A stretch of 64,000 bases of DNA from Nitrospira sp. (GCA_022843785.1 JALHMZ010000004.1:1-64000); one strand, 5' to 3'. Shown: positions 16,271 through 27,526, counted from the stretch's first letter. Notes: generated by a model not told the origin, from the letters alone. A program made the numbers and translations.

Positions 16271-17779
16271 TTACATAACGACAAGGTCGTATTGTTCGAG
16301 GTGCAGCTGGCTATCCGACATCACGACGATTTTCGCCGAACAATCCCGCTCCAGGGTTTCCACTCCATGGCGCTCTTCATCTTGCAGCAGCTCGGCCACC
16401 GTAGGATGAGTCCCGACCACGATCCGTTGATGCTCCCCGGACGGTTCGATCCGCCGGATCTCGCGAAAGATCTCATAGGCCACCGTCGTCGGAGATTTCG
16501 TATACCCGCGGCCTTCACAGTAGCGGCAGGGCTCCGACAATGAACGCAACAGATCCTCGCGGACACGCTCGCGGGAAATTTCGATCAACCCGAGATCGGA
16601 GACCCTGGAAATTCTCGTCCGCGCCTTGTCGGACGCCATGGCGTCCACAAGCGCATGGTACACTTTGTCGCGATTCTTTTCGCGCTCCATGTCGATGAAG
16701 TCCACGATGATGATGCCGCCGATCCCGCGCAGCTTGAGCTGATACGCGACTTCCTTGGCCGCTTCCAGGTTATTCCGGAGGATGGTTTCCTCCTGGTCCC
16801 GTTTCCCGACGAAACGCCCCGTGTTGACATCGATCACCGTCATCGCTTCCGTGTGGTCGATCACCAGATAGCCGCCCGACTTCAGCCACACCTTTCGGCT
16901 CATCGCCCGCGCAATTTCCTGTTCCACGCCCAGATGATCGAACAGCGTCTCTTCCTTGTCATAAAAATGAATCCGCGAGGTCTGCTCGGGAGAGAACCGC
17001 TGCACGAAGTCGCGGATGGCTTCGTACTCCTCCCGCGAATCGATCCAGAGCCGGTCCACTTTCTTCCCGAACAGATCCCGCACGACGCGGAAGCTGAGGC
17101 TCAAGTCGGTGTGCAAGAGCGCCGGAGCGCCCGGCCGCTCCCGATTCGTCAAAATGTCCTGCCAGAGCACGTGCAAAAAGTCGACGTCGGATTTCAACTC
17201 GTCTTCCTTGACGCCTTCGCTCACCGTCCGGACGATGTAGCCGCAACCGGGCCGGCGGACGCGGCGCATGATGTCCTTCAGCCTGGACCGTTCCTCATCG
17301 CGCGGAATCCGCCGCGACACACCGATATGCTCGACGTTCGGCATGAAGACCAGATAGCGTCCCGGCAAGGATACGTAGGTCGTCACCCGCGACCCCTTGG
17401 TGCCGATCGGCCCCTTGGAGATCTGCACCATCAACTCCTGTCCCTCGCTCAGAAGTTGTTCGATCGGCTTCGCGCTCTGCCGTTTCGGCCGGAGCATGTC
17501 CGAATCTTTCTCGTCCTCCTCCGACTCGACCAGCATGTCGCCCGGCTCGGCGTCCTCCGAAAGGTCAGACACGTGCATAAAGGCGGCCTTCTCCAGGCCG
17601 ATATCCACGAACGCCGCCTGCATGCCAGGCAGCACCTTGGCGACTCTCCCTTTATAAATATTGCCGACAAAGTCTTTATGTTTGGCGCGGTCGCCGAACA
17701 AATCGGTCACCACCCCGCCGTCAAGAACCGCCACGCGGGTTTCCTCCCGCGCAACACTGATTGCAATCTCGATTCCCAT
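16271..17779 (-). CDS. rng: Ribonuclease G (Rne/Rng family)
   Basis: Endoribonuclease of 502 residues acting in rRNA 5'-end processing and mRNA decay. An S1 domain lies at about residues 36-120, split by an acidic insert (VESEEDEKDSD). The catalytic metal site is in AMTVIDVNTGRFVG and IIIVDFIDM. The Zn-link motif CRYCEGRGY is present, and the protein ends soon after, without the degradosome scaffold of RNase E. It lies between the dprA and rodA clusters. An E/G label is safest without phylogeny, but length favours RNase G. Confidence 0.92.
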   Translation of the reverse strand: MGIEIAISVAREETRVAVLDGGVVTDLFGDRAKHKDFVGNIYKGRVAKVLPGMQAAFVDIGLEKAAFMHVSDLSEDAEPGDMLVESEEDEKDSDMLRPKRQSAKPIEQLLSEGQELMVQISKGPIGTKGSRVTTYVSLPGRYLVFMPNVEHIGVSRRIPRDEERSRLKDIMRRVRRPGCGYIVRTVSEGVKEDELKSDVDFLHVLWQDILTNRERPGAPALLHTDLSLSFRVVRDLFGKKVDRLWIDSREEYEAIRDFVQRFSPEQTSRIHFYDKEETLFDHLGVEQEIARAMSRKVWLKSGGYLVIDHTEAMTVIDVNTGRFVGKRDQEETILRNNLEAAKEVAYQLKLRGIGGIIIVDFIDMEREKNRDKVYHALVDAMASDKARTRISRVSDLGLIEISRERVREDLLRSLSEPCRYCEGRGYTKSPTTVAYEIFREIRRIEPSGEHQRIVVGTHPTVAELLQDEERHGVETLERDCSAKIVVMSDSQLHLEQYDLVVM

Positions 17780-17943
17780 ACATCACCCCTTCTGTCTAAG
17801 AGCCCCGGTGCGCGGAACGCGCCGGACGCAGGCCTCTGCCCAGGTCCCGAGCGCGCAATCACCGCTGCCGCCGTATCAGCTCCCGATAATATCCCCGCTC
17901 AGGGTCCCGCCGCAGGATAGCGCCGGGGCCCATGGTCGCAGCA

Positions 17944-19065
17944 TCAATAGAACAAACTCAACCGTCTTCGTTTCACGTTCAACAACAATCCAAGCGACGC
18001 CATCATCATGATCGTCGCGCTCCCGCCGTAGCTCACCAGCGGCAGGGGAATCCCGACGATCGGAAACATCCCCGCCGTCATGCCGATGTTGATCACGATG
18101 CAAAAACACAGCATCGCCACAATCCCAACGGCCAGCAGCGCCCCCAGCTGATCCTTCGCCTTGGCGGCAATATCGAGCGCCAACCAGATGAGGGCGACGA
18201 ACAGCCCCAGTAACAGAAGCACGCCGAGAAACCCCCATTCTTCCGAATACACCGCAAAGACGAAATCGGTATGCCCTTCAGGCAAGAACTTCAGTTGGCT
18301 TTGTGTGCCCCCGAAGAGTCCCTTGCCCGTCAGTTCCCCCGATCCGATCGCAATTTTCGATTGTAACGCATGATACCCCTTCCCACCCGGATCATAGCCC
18401 GGATCGACGAACGCCATAATGCGCTGTCGCTGGTAATCATGCAAGGACCCCCACACCCCCTCCCAGACGAAGGGAAAGAGCATGATCGAGAACAATAAGA
18501 TGACACCGAGCGCCTGGGACCGGACGCCGACCATCAACAGCATCGCCGCATAGACTGCGACAAAGCTCAACCCGCTTCCCAAATCCGGCTGTTTCAGAAT
18601 CAGCACGAGTCCCGGCAGCATCAACAGTCCCGGCACGATGACGCGCTGCAGCCACCCTGCGCGGGGCGCCTTGGAATAGTAATGCGCCAGCACCAGGATG
18701 AGCACAAGCTTGGCAAACTCCGACGGCTGGAGGCTGAACGGTCCCAGCGCAATCCACCGCTGCGCGCCCTTGCTCGCCCGTCCCTCGAACAGCACAAACA
18801 GCAGCAGCAGCAGCACCAGCCCATACGCCGGATAGGCCAGACGCGCAATACTGTGATAGTCCCAGGCCCACATCACCAGGAAGGCCACCGCGCCCAGGCC
18901 AATCCATACCAACTGCTTGACATAATAGGGCGCGATGCCGCCCTGTTGATCATGAGTGACGCTATGAATGGAAAGCACTCCGATCCCGAGAATGACGAGG
19001 ATCAGGCCCATGTAGCGGAGGTCAAAACCGTCGAACCCGCGTGAGTCCGTCAATCGATCAATCAT
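17944..19065 (-). CDS. rodA: RodA peptidoglycan polymerase
   Basis: SEDS-family glycosyltransferase of 373 residues with around ten membrane segments, which polymerises glycan strands in the elongasome. Characteristic motifs are WIALGPFSLQPSEFAKLVL, KQPDLGSGLSFVAVYAAM, YHALQSKIAIGSGELTGKG and FVFAVYSEEWGFLGVL. The catalytic Asp region follows the QPD motif. The start overlaps the end of the PBP2 gene by four bases, so the transpeptidase and polymerase partners are coupled. It closes the mreBCD-mrdA-rodA operon. Confidence 0.95.
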   Translation of the reverse strand: MIDRLTDSRGFDGFDLRYMGLILVILGIGVLSIHSVTHDQQGGIAPYYVKQLVWIGLGAVAFLVMWAWDYHSIARLAYPAYGLVLLLLLFVLFEGRASKGAQRWIALGPFSLQPSEFAKLVLILVLAHYYSKAPRAGWLQRVIVPGLLMLPGLVLILKQPDLGSGLSFVAVYAAMLLMVGVRSQALGVILLFSIMLFPFVWEGVWGSLHDYQRQRIMAFVDPGYDPGGKGYHALQSKIAIGSGELTGKGLFGGTQSQLKFLPEGHTDFVFAVYSEEWGFLGVLLLLGLFVALIWLALDIAAKAKDQLGALLAVGIVAMLCFCIVINIGMTAGMFPIVGIPLPLVSYGGSATIMMMASLGLLLNVKRRRLSLFY

Positions 19066-20933
19066 GACTGTTCCAACGAACTCCGCACCGGTTCCGCCTT
19101 GGATGCATTCGAACTCACCATCGGCACCTGCGGGGCCAGCTTCATATACGTCTCGATCACTTCTTTCGCCAGAGGGGCCGCAGCGGACCCTCCATGGCCC
19201 ATGTGCTCGGCCAGCACAGCCACTGCGATCTTCGGAGACTCTACCGGGGCAAAGGCGATAAACCAGGCATGGTCACGGAATTTCTTGGGAATGTTTTCCT
19301 GCGGCCCCGTTCGAAGGGCCGCGACCTGCGCCGTCCCCGTTTTCCCGCCGATTGTGACCAGAGAGGACTTCGCCCTCGTTGCCGTTCCCTTCGTCACGAC
19401 ATCGGCCAGGGCTTCTTTGATGATGCGAAACGTCTCGGGCTTCGCTTTGACTTTCCCACGAGGAACCGCCGGCAATTCTTGCAGATTGCCGGTGACTCGA
19501 TCCATCACCGCCTGCACCAGGCGGGGCCGGTAATTGACCCCATCATTCGCAACCGTACCGATCAAATTCGCCATTTGCAGCGGGGTCACCGTCACATACC
19601 CTTGACCGATCGCCGCCGAAACCGTTTCCCCCGGCAACCAGGGTTCGTTTTTCGCCTTCTGCTTCCATGCCGTTGAGGGCATAATCCCGGCCCGCTCGGA
19701 CGGCAGCTCGACACCCGTTCCCTGCCCCAAACCAAATTCCTTGCCGAACTCGGCCATGACGTCGATGCCCATGCGCTGGCCCACCGTGTAAAAATACACG
19801 TCGCACGACTGCACAAGCGCCGTGTGAAGATCGACGGCCCCATGCCCGCTCGCTTTCCAATCATGATAAATCCGTTTTCCGAACTGATAGCCCCCGTTGC
19901 AGAACACCGTGCTGGACGGCGCCATCGTTTTCGTCTCCAACGCGGCCACCGCCATCGGAACCTTGAACGTCGAACCGGGAGGATACTGCCCTTGGGACGC
20001 TCGATTGTTCAGCGGACGTCCTTCATCTTGAACGATTTCAACCCACTGCTTAGGCGTCAATTCGCGCGAGAGCACGTTCGGATCAAACCCAGGGCGGCTG
20101 GCCATGGCGAGAATATCCCCGTTGGTCGGATCCAACGCCACAATGGCGCCATATTCCTGTCCCAGTAAGTCCTCCGCCACCTTCTGCAGCCGGACATCGA
20201 TTGTCAGATAGAGATCGTTTCCCGCCTGCGGCTTCTCTACGACAGCGGCCCTCTTTTCGTGTCCGAGTGCATCGACTTCAACGTTCTTCTGGCCGGCCTG
20301 GCCGCGCACATGACGATCGAACGATTTTTCGACTCCATATTGGCCCACGATGCTGCCTTGATGCAGGCCTGAAAATTCAGGTTTCTCGAGTTGTTCGGGT
20401 GAAATTTCTCCGACATATCCGAGGAGATGGGCCGCCGTCACGCCGCCCGGATAGTTGCGTTGCGACTCAACCTCCACCATGACACCCGGAAGATCCAAGC
20501 GGTGAGATTCCACCAGCGTGGCGTCTCGGAGCGTCATCCGATCCTTGATCTTGCGCGGCAAGAGTTTGCCGCCCTTTCCGCCCAGCTTTTTTCGGATCAG
20601 CGCCGGGTCCAGACCAAGCAGATCGGCCAGCTGTTCAACCAATACCTCGCGATCCTTCACATCTTCCAACGTGACATAAAGGCTGAAGCTCGGCACATTG
20701 TTCGCCAAGAGCACCCCATGTCGGTCATAGATCAAGCCACGAGCCGGCTCAAGCAACACCTGCCTGGTACGATTGTTTTCAGACAAGTCCCGGTAGTAGG
20801 GCCCTTCCCGGATTTGCAAATGCCACAGCCGAAGGCCGAGCAACGCGACCACCAGAAAAAGCCCAACCCGAAGAATCAGGAGGCGGCGATAGAAATCGCC
20901 GAATTCGGTTTCTGCAGCATGCCCCAACGCCAT
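19062..20933 (-). CDS. mrdA: Penicillin-binding protein 2
   Basis: Class B transpeptidase of 623 residues, partner of RodA in cell-wall elongation. A single N-terminal membrane anchor (about 20-42) precedes the dimerisation domain. The transpeptidase domain has the active-site SxxK in PPGSTFKVPMAV, the SxN-type motif as SCD in VQSCDVYFY, and KTG in GGKTGTAQ. A WHQI-like region (LRLWHLQIREGPYYRDLSEN) is typical of PBP2. It lies between mreD and rodA with very short spacing. Confidence 0.95.
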   Translation of the reverse strand: MALGHAAETEFGDFYRRLLILRVGLFLVVALLGLRLWHLQIREGPYYRDLSENNRTRQVLLEPARGLIYDRHGVLLANNVPSFSLYVTLEDVKDREVLVEQLADLLGLDPALIRKKLGGKGGKLLPRKIKDRMTLRDATLVESHRLDLPGVMVEVESQRNYPGGVTAAHLLGYVGEISPEQLEKPEFSGLHQGSIVGQYGVEKSFDRHVRGQAGQKNVEVDALGHEKRAAVVEKPQAGNDLYLTIDVRLQKVAEDLLGQEYGAIVALDPTNGDILAMASRPGFDPNVLSRELTPKQWVEIVQDEGRPLNNRASQGQYPPGSTFKVPMAVAALETKTMAPSSTVFCNGGYQFGKRIYHDWKASGHGAVDLHTALVQSCDVYFYTVGQRMGIDVMAEFGKEFGLGQGTGVELPSERAGIMPSTAWKQKAKNEPWLPGETVSAAIGQGYVTVTPLQMANLIGTVANDGVNYRPRLVQAVMDRVTGNLQELPAVPRGKVKAKPETFRIIKEALADVVTKGTATRAKSSLVTIGGKTGTAQVAALRTGPQENIPKKFRDHAWFIAFAPVESPKIAVAVLAEHMGHGGSAAAPLAKEVIETYMKLAPQVPMVSSNASKAEPVRSSLEQS

Positions 20934-20943
20934 AACGATACGC

Positions 20944-21444
20944 CTATGTCCGGTACTCCGAGACCCATCGCTGGATATTCAGGCGACTCCACACCAGCCA
21001 ATACAGCGCGCCGCCCACCATGGCATCGATCACAGCCTGCGGCACGACGACGGTCCGCACCGCCCACCACCAATCCTGCTGGTTGCTGAGATTGAGCAAC
21101 GCCGCCGTGAGGAGGCCGGATACGCACGATGCCGCGAGCATCCCCAACAGAAGGACCGCCGGGGCAAGATACACTACATGGCGACCGGCAAGACCGGCGA
21201 CATACCCGACAGCCCCCTTCGTGATCATGCAGGTCGCAAGATCGGCGGCAGAAAACAGGCTCATGACCCATCCCAGGGCAAACCCCAGCAACAACCCTGC
21301 GAGTTCTCCCTCGAACAGGCCGACCAGGCACACCACAATCAATCCGATATCCGGCATCACCCCCCACACGGTGGCATAGGGCAAGAGCACGGCCTGGACC
21401 GAAACCAATCCCACGATCAAAGTCATCCACACCACTGCTTTCAT
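20944..21444 (-). CDS. mreD: Rod shape-determining protein MreD
   Basis: A hydrophobic 166-residue protein with about five membrane segments and the position and size of MreD, an elongasome membrane subunit. Recognisable parts are ATVWGVMPDIGLIVVCLVGL and the ELAGLLLGFALGWVMS segment. It overlaps the mreC stop by four bases and lies 10 bp before mrdA. Sequence conservation in MreD is low, so the call rests partly on context. Confidence 0.88.
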   Translation of the reverse strand: MKAVVWMTLIVGLVSVQAVLLPYATVWGVMPDIGLIVVCLVGLFEGELAGLLLGFALGWVMSLFSAADLATCMITKGAVGYVAGLAGRHVVYLAPAVLLLGMLAASCVSGLLTAALLNLSNQQDWWWAVRTVVVPQAVIDAMVGGALYWLVWSRLNIQRWVSEYRT

Positions 21445-22319
21445 GATTTTGACTTCACCTTCGGTGCGTCGAGGCGCTCCCCTTCTGACGGAACATTCGG
21501 AGACTGGATGACCAAGACCTCTTCAACCCGGCCGACATCAACATCGGGAGTCAGCTCAGCAGACTGAAATAAGGCGCCTTCATCTTTGTCGATTTTCGTG
21601 ATGGTCCCGATGGCCAGGCCGCGGGGAAACCCGCCCACCAGGCCTGAGGTCACCACCTGATCGCCCGGCCGCGCATTCGACAAGAGGGGGATGTATTTCA
21701 GCCGAGCCTGCGCCTGCGTAGTTCCTTCGACGATTCCCTCGTCTCTCGTTCGCTGAATCAATCCGGCAATCGCGTTATTCGGATCCGTCACCAACAGCAC
21801 CACCGACGTCGCGGCCGTGGTCTTGACGATACGGCCGACGACCCCCGCCGGCGTGACCACGCCCATGTCCGGCTTGAATCCATCCGACTGACCCTTATTC
21901 AGAAGAATCGTTCGATACCAATTTCCGGTGTCGCGGCCGATCACTTGCGCCGCCACCATCGAGAGATTCGCTTGCTTCTTGAACTCCAATAACGCCGTCA
22001 GCCGTTCTGTCGCCGCCGCTGACTCCCGCAGTTGATCGTTCTGCCCCTTCAGATACTCCAATTCCCTCCGCAGTTTCTGGTTTTCTTCCGCCACCCCGCG
22101 CAACATGATGAATCCGTCCCAAAGTTCGGCTGTGCCCTCTTGGACACCCGACACAGCCCGAAGAGGCCAGCTCAACACCCATCCGACCGGACTTCCGATC
22201 TGTTGGAACAGTCCTTGAAGTTGGCTAGGCAGCAGCAACACGCCGAGCAGGAAGACGGCGGCCAGCACGAGGGCGATACGCCCCGTATTATAGGGTAGGC
22301 GAAAATTGACCATCCGCAT
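21441..22319 (-). CDS. mreC: Rod shape-determining protein MreC
   Basis: MreC, 292 residues, a bitopic protein linking the MreB cytoskeleton to PBP2. One membrane helix (about 12-30) is followed by a coiled coil at about 65-105 (ENQKLRRELEYLKGQNDQL) and the periplasmic beta-barrel domain with VIGRDTGNWYRTILLNKG and VTPAGVVGRIVKT. The acidic C-terminal tail is short. It sits between mreB (14 bp away) and mreD (4-bp overlap). Confidence 0.94.
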   Translation of the reverse strand: MRMVNFRLPYNTGRIALVLAAVFLLGVLLLPSQLQGLFQQIGSPVGWVLSWPLRAVSGVQEGTAELWDGFIMLRGVAEENQKLRRELEYLKGQNDQLRESAAATERLTALLEFKKQANLSMVAAQVIGRDTGNWYRTILLNKGQSDGFKPDMGVVTPAGVVGRIVKTTAATSVVLLVTDPNNAIAGLIQRTRDEGIVEGTTQAQARLKYIPLLSNARPGDQVVTSGLVGGFPRGLAIGTITKIDKDEGALFQSAELTPDVDVGRVEEVLVIQSPNVPSEGERLDAPKVKSKS

Positions 22320-22333
22320 GAGGGATGGAACCT

Positions 22334-23428
<1,095 letters not shown>

Positions 23429-23442
23429 CTATGCTCTACTCG

Positions 23443-23901
23443 TTAGTCTGGAACCGCCAACTGTCCGGCATCGAGCACGTGGGTCCTGGCCACTTCATCA
23501 CCCAACCGACGGCCCTGTTCATTCCCGATAATCAGAAAACCTTCGAACGCCACAATCGCCACCGACGCCAGCCAGCCGACCCACGGAATCGCAAAAGCGA
23601 TTTGCGCGCACCCCAACGGCAGATTCCGAACGATTGATTCCCGAAACCCCGCCGCGTCCCGGCTGTCCACCCGCATGGTCTGAAGGCCGACCAGCCGTTT
23701 TCCAATACTCTTGCCGCCCGCAAATCCATCCGCAATCAAAATGTAGGCCAGACCGGAAAGAAATCCGACCGGAGGCGCAATTTGGTTTGCGGCAACGACA
23801 AGAAACAGATCGATCAACTTCGCAATGAACCGATTCAGGACATGGGCCTTCGGATACACCGTCCGTTCCGGCAGCTGCGAGATCAGCCCATCTCCCGTCA
23901 A
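23443..23901 (-). CDS. RDD family membrane protein
   Basis: A 152-residue membrane protein with an RDD-type domain: RFIAKLIDLFLVVAANQIA (Arg and Asp of the first helix) and a second conserved segment, GGKSIGKRLVGLQTM. Three hydrophobic segments are visible. Function of the family is generally unknown, with some members implicated in ion or small-molecule transport. It lies just upstream of mreB, perhaps in the same transcript. Confidence 0.8.
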   Translation of the reverse strand: MTGDGLISQLPERTVYPKAHVLNRFIAKLIDLFLVVAANQIAPPVGFLSGLAYILIADGFAGGKSIGKRLVGLQTMRVDSRDAAGFRESIVRNLPLGCAQIAFAIPWVGWLASVAIVAFEGFLIIGNEQGRRLGDEVARTHVLDAGQLAVPD

Positions 23902-24175
23902 GGAATCTCCTTCTAATTACTCGCAAAGTATAGCAAAACCAACTAACCGGCACAAACAAAGACCGTTCTTTGTACATGACGTTCTTTTTTGATGTCCCAG
24001 CAACCTGCCTGGCATCGGAACGACATCAGCATTGTGTCACAAACAGATCCATCCTGATACCTCATCCCGCCCGACCCATCGAATTCAGTTCGATCCGGTC
24101 ATTTTCCATACCATCTTGCCTTCAGCGTAGTGCGCAAGTAGAATCGCCGTTCGTTGACACAGATGAGGGGATCGC

Positions 24176-24865
24176 ATGATTAAGATACTCCGCGACGCAT
24201 CACACAACTATCCATGGCTGATCAAATCCATCATGGGCATCTTGGCCCTGGTTTTCGTCGTCACGATGGGATGGTGGGGATTTGACGAAAAGGCGGGCAA
24301 CGCCGTCGCCGATGTCGGCGATCTCTCGGTGTCACGCGACGAGTTCAAGCGCGCCTTCGAATTCATGTATCGCAGCTACCGAGAAAAAGGCGCCGGCGAA
24401 ATCAAGGAAGAAGCCTTCAAACAGATCGTGATCGATCAACTGATCGAGAGCCGTCTCTGGGTCATCGCCGCGCGCGACATGGGCCTCACCGTCTCCGATG
24501 CGGACCTGCGCGACACGATCATTCAAATTCCTGACTTCCAGAAAAACGGCGCGTTCGATCCCGACCTCTACCGCCGCCTGCTTGCCGCCAACCACTGGAC
24601 CCCCTCCGCATTCGAAGCCATGCAACAGCAAGAGATTCTGGCGGGCAAGGCGAAGCTGATCGTGCGCGACAGCGTGGCCCTGACCCCCTGGGAAATTGCA
24701 GAGGGACAAGCGCTCACGCCAAAACCGCAAGATCCCACTGCCCCGACGGCCAAGGACCGCGCACTGCAGGACATGCTGTTCCAGAAACAACAGCGCGCCC
24801 TAGCTGCCTATCAAGAAGCGCTCAAAGCGAAGATTCCAACCAAGATCCACCGCGAATTGCTGTAA
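24176..24865 (+). CDS. SurA N-terminal domain (PpiD-like) protein
   Basis: A 229-residue protein with an N-terminal membrane anchor (IKSIMGILALVFVVTMGWWG, about 14-36) followed by a SurA/PpiD N-terminal chaperone domain (FEFMYRSYREKGAGEIKEEA, KQIVIDQLIESRLWVIAARD). There is no parvulin catalytic domain, and the protein ends after the chaperone part. So it is probably a periplasm-facing chaperone without prolyl isomerase activity. It is alone on the plus strand, divergent from the RDD gene. Confidence 0.8.
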   Translation: MIKILRDASHNYPWLIKSIMGILALVFVVTMGWWGFDEKAGNAVADVGDLSVSRDEFKRAFEFMYRSYREKGAGEIKEEAFKQIVIDQLIESRLWVIAARDMGLTVSDADLRDTIIQIPDFQKNGAFDPDLYRRLLAANHWTPSAFEAMQQQEILAGKAKLIVRDSVALTPWEIAEGQALTPKPQDPTAPTAKDRALQDMLFQKQQRALAAYQEALKAKIPTKIHRELL

Positions 24866-24959
24866 CGAGAGACTGAAATATTAGCCGGCAGCGCTCCCTG
24901 CCTTCGCCGAAGCGCTTTCGCGCAAGCAGATCCCATCCCTCGCAGGGCTCAATGTAGCC

Positions 24960-25979
24960 TTACAGAATCAGCATGGCATCGCCATAGCTGTAGAAACGAT
25001 AGCGCTCACGGACCGCTTCAGCATAGGCCTTCCGCATCGACTCCGTCCCGGCAAAGGCCGAGACCAGCATCGTCAGCGTGGTACGGGGCAGGTGAAAGTT
25101 CGTCATCAGGGCATCGACGACTTTGAATTCAAAGCCGGGCGTAATGAAGAGCCGGCTTTCGCCCGACATCGGCGCCACCACACCTGTTTCACGGGCCGCC
25201 GTTTCGAGTGTGCGGACGACTGTGGTGCCCACTGCCACCACGCGTCGGCCCGCCTGCTTGGTCTGCGCAATGGCGCGGGCCGCTTCGCCACCGATCTCGA
25301 AATACTCTGCCCCCATCTGATGGTCCTCGATCCGCTCCACTGTCACAGGCTTAAACGTCGCCGGGCCCACGTGCAGCGTAATCATAGCGACCTGAATAGC
25401 TCGCTCCGCCAGCCGTGAGAGAAGATCCGCGGTAAAGTGGAGTCCGGCGGTCGGTGCGGCGATCGCACCCTCGTGTTTCGCAAAGAGCGTTTGGTACCAG
25501 CCATGATCGTCCCGGCTAGGCGGACGTTTGATATAGGGCGGCAGCGGCATCTGCCCGCTCTCGCGCAGCAGCTGGACCACGGGGATCGGGCTCTCGACTT
25601 TCACCTGCGTGCCGCCGGCATCCCGTTTTACAATGATCGCGCGAGACTGCCGATCGAATTCGATGACCTGGCCTGCATGGAAGGAGCCCTTGACCATAAT
25701 CTCCCAGATGCCGTCTCCCAGATCCTTCACGAACAATACTTCGACCATTGTTCCAGACGGCTGCTTTCTCCCCGCGATCCTCGCAGCCATGACCCGCGTA
25801 TCGTTGACGACCAACAAATCGCCCGGGTCGAGCAGGGACGAAAGATCGGCGACATGGCGATGGCGGAGTGTCTGTGCTCTACGATCCAGACACAACAATC
25901 GCGCACGGTCACGAGGCATCACCGGCTGCGTGGCCACGAGTGAAGGATCGAATGGAAAATCAAAATCGGAGAGTTGCAT
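24960..25979 (-). CDS. queA: S-adenosylmethionine:tRNA ribosyltransferase-isomerase
   Basis: QueA, 339 residues, transfers and isomerises the ribosyl moiety of AdoMet onto preQ1 in tRNA to give epoxyqueuosine. Signatures are LSDFDFPFDPSLVATQP at the N-terminus, LLVVNDTRVMAARI, the AAPTAGLHFTADLL motif, THVGP-like HVGPATFKPV and the closing TNFHLPRTTLTMLVSAFAG. Its ATG at 25979 overlaps the stop of the SpoIID gene. Other queuosine genes are not in this window. Confidence 0.96.
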   Translation of the reverse strand: MQLSDFDFPFDPSLVATQPVMPRDRARLLCLDRRAQTLRHRHVADLSSLLDPGDLLVVNDTRVMAARIAGRKQPSGTMVEVLFVKDLGDGIWEIMVKGSFHAGQVIEFDRQSRAIIVKRDAGGTQVKVESPIPVVQLLRESGQMPLPPYIKRPPSRDDHGWYQTLFAKHEGAIAAPTAGLHFTADLLSRLAERAIQVAMITLHVGPATFKPVTVERIEDHQMGAEYFEIGGEAARAIAQTKQAGRRVVAVGTTVVRTLETAARETGVVAPMSGESRLFITPGFEFKVVDALMTNFHLPRTTLTMLVSAFAGTESMRKAYAEAVRERYRFYSYGDAMLIL

Positions 25980-27205
25980 CAGGAGGCAGGAACCGGAGAA
26001 ACGGGTGGAACCGGCGGCGCCTGAGTCAGAGACGCAGGTTGCAGTTCCGTGCCCGGATAGTAGTAGCGAAGAATACTGGAAAATGAGTATCCCAATTCAG
26101 CCAGCTCTTTCGCGCCCCATTGGCACAAGCCGACCGCATGGCCTGCGCCATATCCTGTGAGGACGATGTCTTGTCCGAACGACTCAATCGTAAACTGTGT
26201 GCTGGGCACGACCGTATAGCCGACGGCCTTGCGAAGCTCTTCGCCCCGCAATATCAGCTCCCCTTTGGAGTGCAGGATGCGCAAGGTCGCCACACGACCC
26301 GCGCGACTGCGGGAGAGCGGCGTCAGCGTCGCGATCGTCCCGACCGGAAATCCCAACTGCCTGAGATTGTTCTCCAGCACATCGACCCTGAAAGAGGCTT
26401 TCCACTGATAGTACGGAGACTCCAAATCGAACGGACACTCGACGCCTTTCAAATAGGGCAAGTCTTTCGACCATACGACCATCGCATCTTCCGTGATTCC
26501 CGCAGCCGTCGACGAGAAGGCCGCATAGATCGGCGCGCCCTGATAGGTGATGACCAATCCTCTCGTAGACTCGACTGCCTGCTCGACCCGCGCATCGAGG
26601 CCGTGACGACCACGGTACACTTGATCCTGAATGCTCGCCGCCACATCGTAATCCCGTGACGCGCTGAGCATGTGTTGGTAGAGCGCATAGGTTCGGGCCG
26701 CGACTGCCTGCGCCTTGAGCATTTCCGGGTGCCATGCCGAATTGACCTCGGACGGCACCACCCCCTTCACATATTCTTCCAGGTCGACCTGGTTGACAAC
26801 CAGTAACCCCTTGCCTCGTCGGACCATCTGAAGCGACCCGCCGATTTGCACCGCCGACTTCTCATCGACCGACTGAACCGATGGGCCGTTGCCGTTCTGC
26901 CGCGGCAACCAGAGTTTCAGATCCTGATCGCCCGCGCGCAACGTCACCTGATCGCCGGCAGCGGGCGACCCGTTCAGCAGTATCGTCGCCCCCCGCAGTT
27001 CGATACGAAGCACGGACCGGTGGGCCTGCGCCCGACCGTGCGCATCCGTCGCCCACATGACCTGATCGGCTTGCACTTCCAGCCGCTGGACATCCATCGC
27101 CAGCAGCACACGGATAGCGGATGCTGCCTGGACCGGAGTCGCCGCCAGACACCCTGCCCCAATGACCGCAACAGCCAGACCGGCACAATACTGTCGTATG
27201 ATCAT
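25979..27205 (-). CDS. SpoIID/LytB domain-containing protein
   Basis: A probable secreted peptidoglycan lytic protein of about 408 residues. The ATG at 27205 (MIIRQYCAGL) gives a signal peptide and overlaps the DUF2905 stop as ATGA. The SpoIID domain is seen in LEEYVKGVVPSEVNSAWHPE, KAQAVAARTYALYQHM and STAAGITEDA, with the late motif GYGAGHAVGLCQWGAKELA. In non-sporulating bacteria such proteins act on cell-wall glycan, often at division sites. It is coupled to queA downstream. Confidence 0.88.
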   Translation of the reverse strand: MIIRQYCAGLAVAVIGAGCLAATPVQAASAIRVLLAMDVQRLEVQADQVMWATDAHGRAQAHRSVLRIELRGATILLNGSPAAGDQVTLRAGDQDLKLWLPRQNGNGPSVQSVDEKSAVQIGGSLQMVRRGKGLLVVNQVDLEEYVKGVVPSEVNSAWHPEMLKAQAVAARTYALYQHMLSASRDYDVAASIQDQVYRGRHGLDARVEQAVESTRGLVITYQGAPIYAAFSSTAAGITEDAMVVWSKDLPYLKGVECPFDLESPYYQWKASFRVDVLENNLRQLGFPVGTIATLTPLSRSRAGRVATLRILHSKGELILRGEELRKAVGYTVVPSTQFTIESFGQDIVLTGYGAGHAVGLCQWGAKELAELGYSFSSILRYYYPGTELQPASLTQAPPVPPVSPVPAS

Positions 27206-27456
27206 CGGCGAAAGAACCATCCTACGAGATAGAATAGCAGAGTCAGGACGACACTGAGGAGGATGCTGGTACCGATGGGAAAATAAAAACTGATGTTGTC
27301 CCGCTTGAAGGATAGATCACCGGGCAGCTTTCCCAGCCAACTGAATGCGCCGCCCAGACCTGGAATACGATCCACCGCAAGGAACAGCAGGCCGAGGAGC
27401 ACGATTCCAGCCCCAATTCCAATCAGCAGCTTGCCGAGCGCAGTCCATTCCGGCAT
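27202..27456 (-). CDS. DUF2905 family membrane protein
   Basis: An 84-residue protein with two membrane segments (about 8-27 and 58-80) and the family core GGAFSWLGKLPGDLSFKRD between them. DUF2905 is widespread, of unknown function, and often lies next to ruvB, queA or spoIID-like genes, as here. Its TGA overlaps the next ATG by ATGA. Confidence 0.85.
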   Translation of the reverse strand: MPEWTALGKLLIGIGAGIVLLGLLFLAVDRIPGLGGAFSWLGKLPGDLSFKRDNISFYFPIGTSILLSVVLTLLFYLVGWFFRR

Positions 27457-27526
27457 CTGGTTTCATCCTACGTTACGCCTCTGAACGATGCGAGAATACC
27501 GCTGCAAGACTGTTTCAGCGCCCTGC